This document shows positions 61,050 through 64,000 of a DNA stretch of 64,000 nt, one piece after another. This DNA is from an uncultured Victivallales bacterium (GTDB lineage: Bacteria > Verrucomicrobiota > Lentisphaeria > Oligosphaerales > JAFGRS01). Below the pieces are notes generated by a model. That model saw only the letters and a list, made by a program, of their open reading frames with translations. It was not told the origin of the DNA and made no database searches. The position numbers were made by a program, and so were the translations under genes. The DNA lies in NCBI GenBank assembly GCA_903837355.1, contig CAILUI010000303.1:1-64000 (forward strand), read 5' to 3'. Positions within the stretch are counted from its first letter, which is position 1, and each line of letters opens with the position of its first letter.

Positions 61050-62102
61050 ATGGAACGGATCCGTGTGGGTGTGGTCGGTTGCGGTGGCATGGCCCGCGGG
61101 CACGCGAGCCGCTTCAGCATGATCCTGGACCAGATCGAAATCACCGCGACCTGCGACATCGTCCAGGAACGGGCCCAGGCCGTCGCCGACCTGCTGCCCA
61201 ACCAGCCCTTCGTGACCCCCGATTGGCGTGAGCTCTACGACCACGTCGACGCGGTGCTGCTGGTACTGCCGCATCACCTGCACCATCAGGCCACCCTCGA
61301 CTTCCTCAGCCACGGCAAACATGTCCTGGTCGAGAAACCCATGGCCAACAGCGAGACCGAATGCCTGGAGATGATCCACTGCGCCCGGCGCTACGACCGG
61401 GTCCTGATGGTGGCCTACTGCATGCGCTTCCACCCGCTGGTGGTGCGAATGAAGGAGATCCTCGACAGCAAGGAGTACGGTGAGTGCTTCCAGTTGTCGA
61501 TCTGGACCGAGCAACTCACCTCGTACGCACCGGACCACTGGGCCAGCAGCGCCAAAACCCTCGGTGGCGGTCAGCTCTTCAGCCATGGCTGCCACTACAT
61601 CGACCTGATGCTGTGGATGCTGGGGAAACCCGTGCGCGGCCTCCACCTCGGCACCAACACCGGCACGCCGTGGATGGAGCGTGAGGGCACCAGCAACGTC
61701 ACCATCGAGTTCGAGGGCGGCAAACTGGGCTACCACATGGGCACCTGGGGCGCCCGCGGCAGCCGCCTGGGCTACAGCTTCCACGCCCATTGCACCGGCG
61801 GCATGCTCGAAGCCGCCTTTGGCGAAGGCAAACTCATCATCCACAACCAGCAACCCGTCCACGACCCCAACAACCCGCACGCGGTCGCGAACCAGCAGGT
61901 CCTGCTCGAGGTCAAGCACGCCAAACCCACCGAGGTGGAGATGGCGCACTTCATCGACTGTATCCGCACCGGCAGGAAACCCCTGACCGATGCCGTCGGC
62001 AGTCTCGAGGGGCTGCAGGTGATCTGGAAACTCTACGAGGCCGAGGCGCAGCACCAGATGGCCGACCTCAGCGGCATGGGCCTCGGCTCGCTGCGGCTCT
62101 GA
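61050..62102 (+). CDS. Gfo/Idh/MocA family oxidoreductase
   Basis: A 350-residue NAD(P)-dependent dehydrogenase. The N-terminal Rossmann motif is VGVVGCGGMARGH, the EKPMANS motif with the catalytic lysine is present, and GGQLFSHGCHYIDLMLWMLG carries the second conserved block. Members oxidise sugars or cyclitols. ATG 61050 has GAGGAG nine bases upstream; ATG 61017 overlaps the gene before and is less likely. It is probably in one operon with the SGNH hydrolase. Confidence 0.9.
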   Translation: MERIRVGVVGCGGMARGHASRFSMILDQIEITATCDIVQERAQAVADLLPNQPFVTPDWRELYDHVDAVLLVLPHHLHHQATLDFLSHGKHVLVEKPMANSETECLEMIHCARRYDRVLMVAYCMRFHPLVVRMKEILDSKEYGECFQLSIWTEQLTSYAPDHWASSAKTLGGGQLFSHGCHYIDLMLWMLGKPVRGLHLGTNTGTPWMEREGTSNVTIEFEGGKLGYHMGTWGARGSRLGYSFHAHCTGGMLEAAFGEGKLIIHNQQPVHDPNNPHAVANQQVLLEVKHAKPTEVEMAHFIDCIRTGRKPLTDAVGSLEGLQVIWKLYEAEAQHQMADLSGMGLGSLRL

Positions 62103-62136
62103 GCGGCCGCCGCGGGCCCGCAGCCAGGAGTCCACG

Positions 62137-63315
62137 ATGTCCAGTAGTCTGCGCCAATCCTGCCGCGCTGTCGCCCTGTTGTGCGTCGCGGCGCTCGTGG
62201 CCGGCGGTTGCCGCTCCGAGCGCGCCCAGCCGGCTCCCATCACCGGCGCCGGGCCTGGCCATCCGTCGGTGGCCCGGGTTTGGGTGGGGCCAATGCCCTT
62301 CAGTTCCGGGCGGGCGCTGCGGCCAGACTTCGCCACCGTCCTCGGTGACCCGCAGGCCTGGCCTGAGGTGCTGGCGCGGGCGGATGTGTTCAAGTCGTAC
62401 ATCATGCTCCTGCCCGAGGTCCCGCTCTCCGGCAAGACGACTCCGGAGGTGTCGACGGCGCATCTCCAGGCCCTGGCCGATCTGCTGCGCCGTCGCCGTC
62501 TGCAGACCGCCTTCGAGGTGGGGGGGCTGCGCCAGGGTGACGCGTTGCCGCGCCGAGGTGAGTGGGGCCGGCAGGTCGCCGCCAACGAACTGACGCATCT
62601 GCGCCGCTGGCTGGCGGCCGGTGGCCGCATCGACTACCTGACCACGGACCATGCGCTGATGATGAACATCGGCTCGTTCTACTACAGCCCCGGATTCCGC
62701 GACTGCGGCCTGAGCCTGGCCGAGGCTGCCGGCGAGCTTGCCGACTACTTTCAGGCGCTCCACGCCGCCATCCCCGACGCGAAGTTCGGTGTCATTGAGT
62801 CGCTGGGCTTCTTTCACGTCAGCGGTCCCAATGGGCGAGTCTATGTGCGCACGGTCCCGAAGCTGCCGGTCTGGCGCTTTGAGGACTACCTGGAGACGCT
62901 GCTCGCCGCCATGGCCCAGCGCGGCCTGACCCTGGACCACTTCCACATCGACTTCGGCTACGAGGGTGTGCTCCATGACGGCGGCGGACCGGCGGCCGGG
63001 ACACTTGACTATGGCCGCATTCGCGGCGTTGAGCGCTGCCTGCAGGCGCGGGGTGTACGGGCCGGCGTGATCGTCAACGCTTTCCACGATACCCGCGTCG
63101 AGACTCCCGAGCCGGACACCGCCAACCGCGAAGCCGCCGCCAACACCGAGCGCTTCTGGCGGGGCTACGTTGATGCCGGCGGCCGCGCCGAGGACCTTGT
63201 CTTCCAAACCTGGCAACCCTTCCCTGACCGTACCGGACCGGAGAGCGATCCCGATACCGTGCTCGGCCTCTACCGGCGGCTCCTCCCCGACCGCGCTCGA
63301 ACCGACGCGCCGTGA
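62137..63315 (+). CDS. Lipoprotein, glycosidase-like barrel
   Basis: A 392-residue protein with a lipobox (ALVAGGC, Cys25). No family is firmly recognised. Segments such as HFHIDFGYEGVLHD and AGVIVNAFHDTR look like strands of a TIM barrel. It may bind or cleave a glycan at the outer membrane. It is preceded by CAGGAG and follows the oxidoreductase gene by 34 bases. Confidence 0.6.
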   Translation: MSSSLRQSCRAVALLCVAALVAGGCRSERAQPAPITGAGPGHPSVARVWVGPMPFSSGRALRPDFATVLGDPQAWPEVLARADVFKSYIMLLPEVPLSGKTTPEVSTAHLQALADLLRRRRLQTAFEVGGLRQGDALPRRGEWGRQVAANELTHLRRWLAAGGRIDYLTTDHALMMNIGSFYYSPGFRDCGLSLAEAAGELADYFQALHAAIPDAKFGVIESLGFFHVSGPNGRVYVRTVPKLPVWRFEDYLETLLAAMAQRGLTLDHFHIDFGYEGVLHDGGGPAAGTLDYGRIRGVERCLQARGVRAGVIVNAFHDTRVETPEPDTANREAAANTERFWRGYVDAGGRAEDLVFQTWQPFPDRTGPESDPDTVLGLYRRLLPDRARTDAP

Positions 63316-63418
63316 GACCCAGGGGCTGGCACTTGTGCCGCCGCCGATGCCGTTCATGGTACGGGGCACACACTACCCACCCAGGCGGCCGCCAGCGCGG
63401 CGGCCAAGGAGACAGATG

Positions 63419-64000
63419 ATGGCCGAAACTCTGCGTTACCTGGCCCAGGAACCCGCGTCCTGGCTGCGCCGACCGCTGGCACGCCTACAGCCCATTCTCG
63501 CTAAGGCCGGCAAGCCAAATGTCGACCTGGCGCGGCTGGCGGAACGCCTGAACGGGATCGCCGAGGTCCTGCCGGTGATCGCGGTACAGTCGCCGGAACA
63601 CTGGGCCGCAACCGTGCGCGGCCTGGGCCCGGACATCGATGCCATCCTGCCGGTCAGCATCCCGGCCTACCCCACCGAGGTCTGGAACTCGCACCCGCAG
63701 CCGCTGGTGGAGCGCGGACTGCCCTTTGTTTTCTGGCCGCTGCTGGATTACGACGAACCCGATTTCTGGCGCTGGTCGGCACGCGATATGCTGCGGGCCC
63801 TCGGGGTCGATGTCCACATCGTCAAACACCACGCCGCCGGCCTGGCCTTGCTCAAGGCGCTGGCCATGCGGCGCTTCCTGCGCGATTCGCGTCTGGTCGT
63901 CTTCGGCGAACAGAACTTCCCCTGGAACGCGACGGCCGCTGGCCACCTGATCACGGCCAGCCTCGGCACCCGCATCCTGGTCAAGTCCCTCGACGACTTC
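63419..64000 (+). CDS. N-terminal part of a sugar-isomerase-like protein (cut by window end)
   Basis: An open frame of 194 codons runs off the window. ATG 63419 stands seven bases after AAGGAG (an ATG at 63416 is also possible). VFGEQNFPWNATAAGH and the alternating strands and helices are reminiscent of L-fucose/L-arabinose isomerase-like folds, but identification is weak. Its neighbours (Gfo/Idh/MocA, SGNH hydrolase, barrel lipoprotein) suit carbohydrate use. Confidence 0.45.
   Translation, partial: MAETLRYLAQEPASWLRRPLARLQPILAKAGKPNVDLARLAERLNGIAEVLPVIAVQSPEHWAATVRGLGPDIDAILPVSIPAYPTEVWNSHPQPLVERGLPFVFWPLLDYDEPDFWRWSARDMLRALGVDVHIVKHHAAGLALLKALAMRRFLRDSRLVVFGEQNFPWNATAAGHLITASLGTRILVKSLDDF

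Noticed and set aside
1..64000. tRNA, rRNA, insertion-sequence transposase or integrase genes
   Set aside because: Gaps are short and were read; no cloverleaf, rRNA or transposase-like product was recognised.

Overview
The window is a high-GC (roughly two thirds G+C), densely coded bacterial segment. It carries lolCD-type lipoprotein export genes, holA, argH, a Dabb protein, Gfo/Idh/MocA, SGNH hydrolase and TIM-barrel glycosidase-like genes. That mix suggests a Gram-negative bacterium, possibly of the PVC superphylum (Lentisphaerota/Kiritimatiellota-like). The taxon is a guess, because no rRNA or other marker is present.

Layout. 1-9130 is housekeeping: a palindromic repeat array, a secreted glycosidase-like protein, a leftward lolCD pair, then a rightward run of a membrane protein, holA, a GAF protein, argH and a Dabb protein. 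9430-55981 is a very large, almost wholly rightward biosynthetic gene cluster in which many genes overlap by 4 bp. 56000-64000 is accessory or housekeeping: a four-helix-bundle gene on the minus strand, a TPR protein, an SGNH hydrolase, an oxidoreductase, a lipoprotein and a gene cut by the window edge.

The cluster has the parts of an aryl polyene/flexirubin-type type II fatty-acid/polyketide pathway: an adenylate-forming ligase, a MIO ammonia-lyase resembling the flexirubin tyrosine ammonia-lyase, LolA-like, MMPL and DUF3261 export proteins, a short chain-length-factor KS, a GT2-DUF2062 protein, an LPLAT acyltransferase, ACPs, phosphopantetheinyl transferases, FabG, FabZ, a hotdog thioesterase and a PlsC. 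Added to these are parts not expected in a plain aryl polyene cluster: six B12-binding-type radical SAM domains, nine ketosynthase/chain-length-factor domains plus a FabH-like protein, a CrtI-like oxidoreductase, two crotonases, a hydroxyacyl-CoA dehydrogenase, a malonyltransferase-like protein, a BtrH-type acyltransferase, a GcvT-like protein, a flavoprotein-SCP2 fusion and a second (ABC-2) exporter. Radical SAM enzymes, several FabFs and a CrtI-like enzyme together recall the candidate ladderane loci of anammox bacteria. Two proteins stand out: a radical SAM-KS-CLF fusion (44846-48586) and a KS-CLF fusion (48583-50877).

Likely logic (inference): an aromatic amino acid is deaminated to a cinnamate-type starter, activated, loaded on ACP, extended by several KS/CLF pairs, reduced and dehydrated, modified by radical SAM enzymes, joined to a glycerol- or lipid-like acceptor and exported to the envelope. 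The cluster is broken by small selfish-looking inserts: a GxxExxY gene with 93-bp repeats, a four-helix-bundle gene with a 12-bp minisatellite, a decayed vapBC pair, and several families of palindromic repeats.
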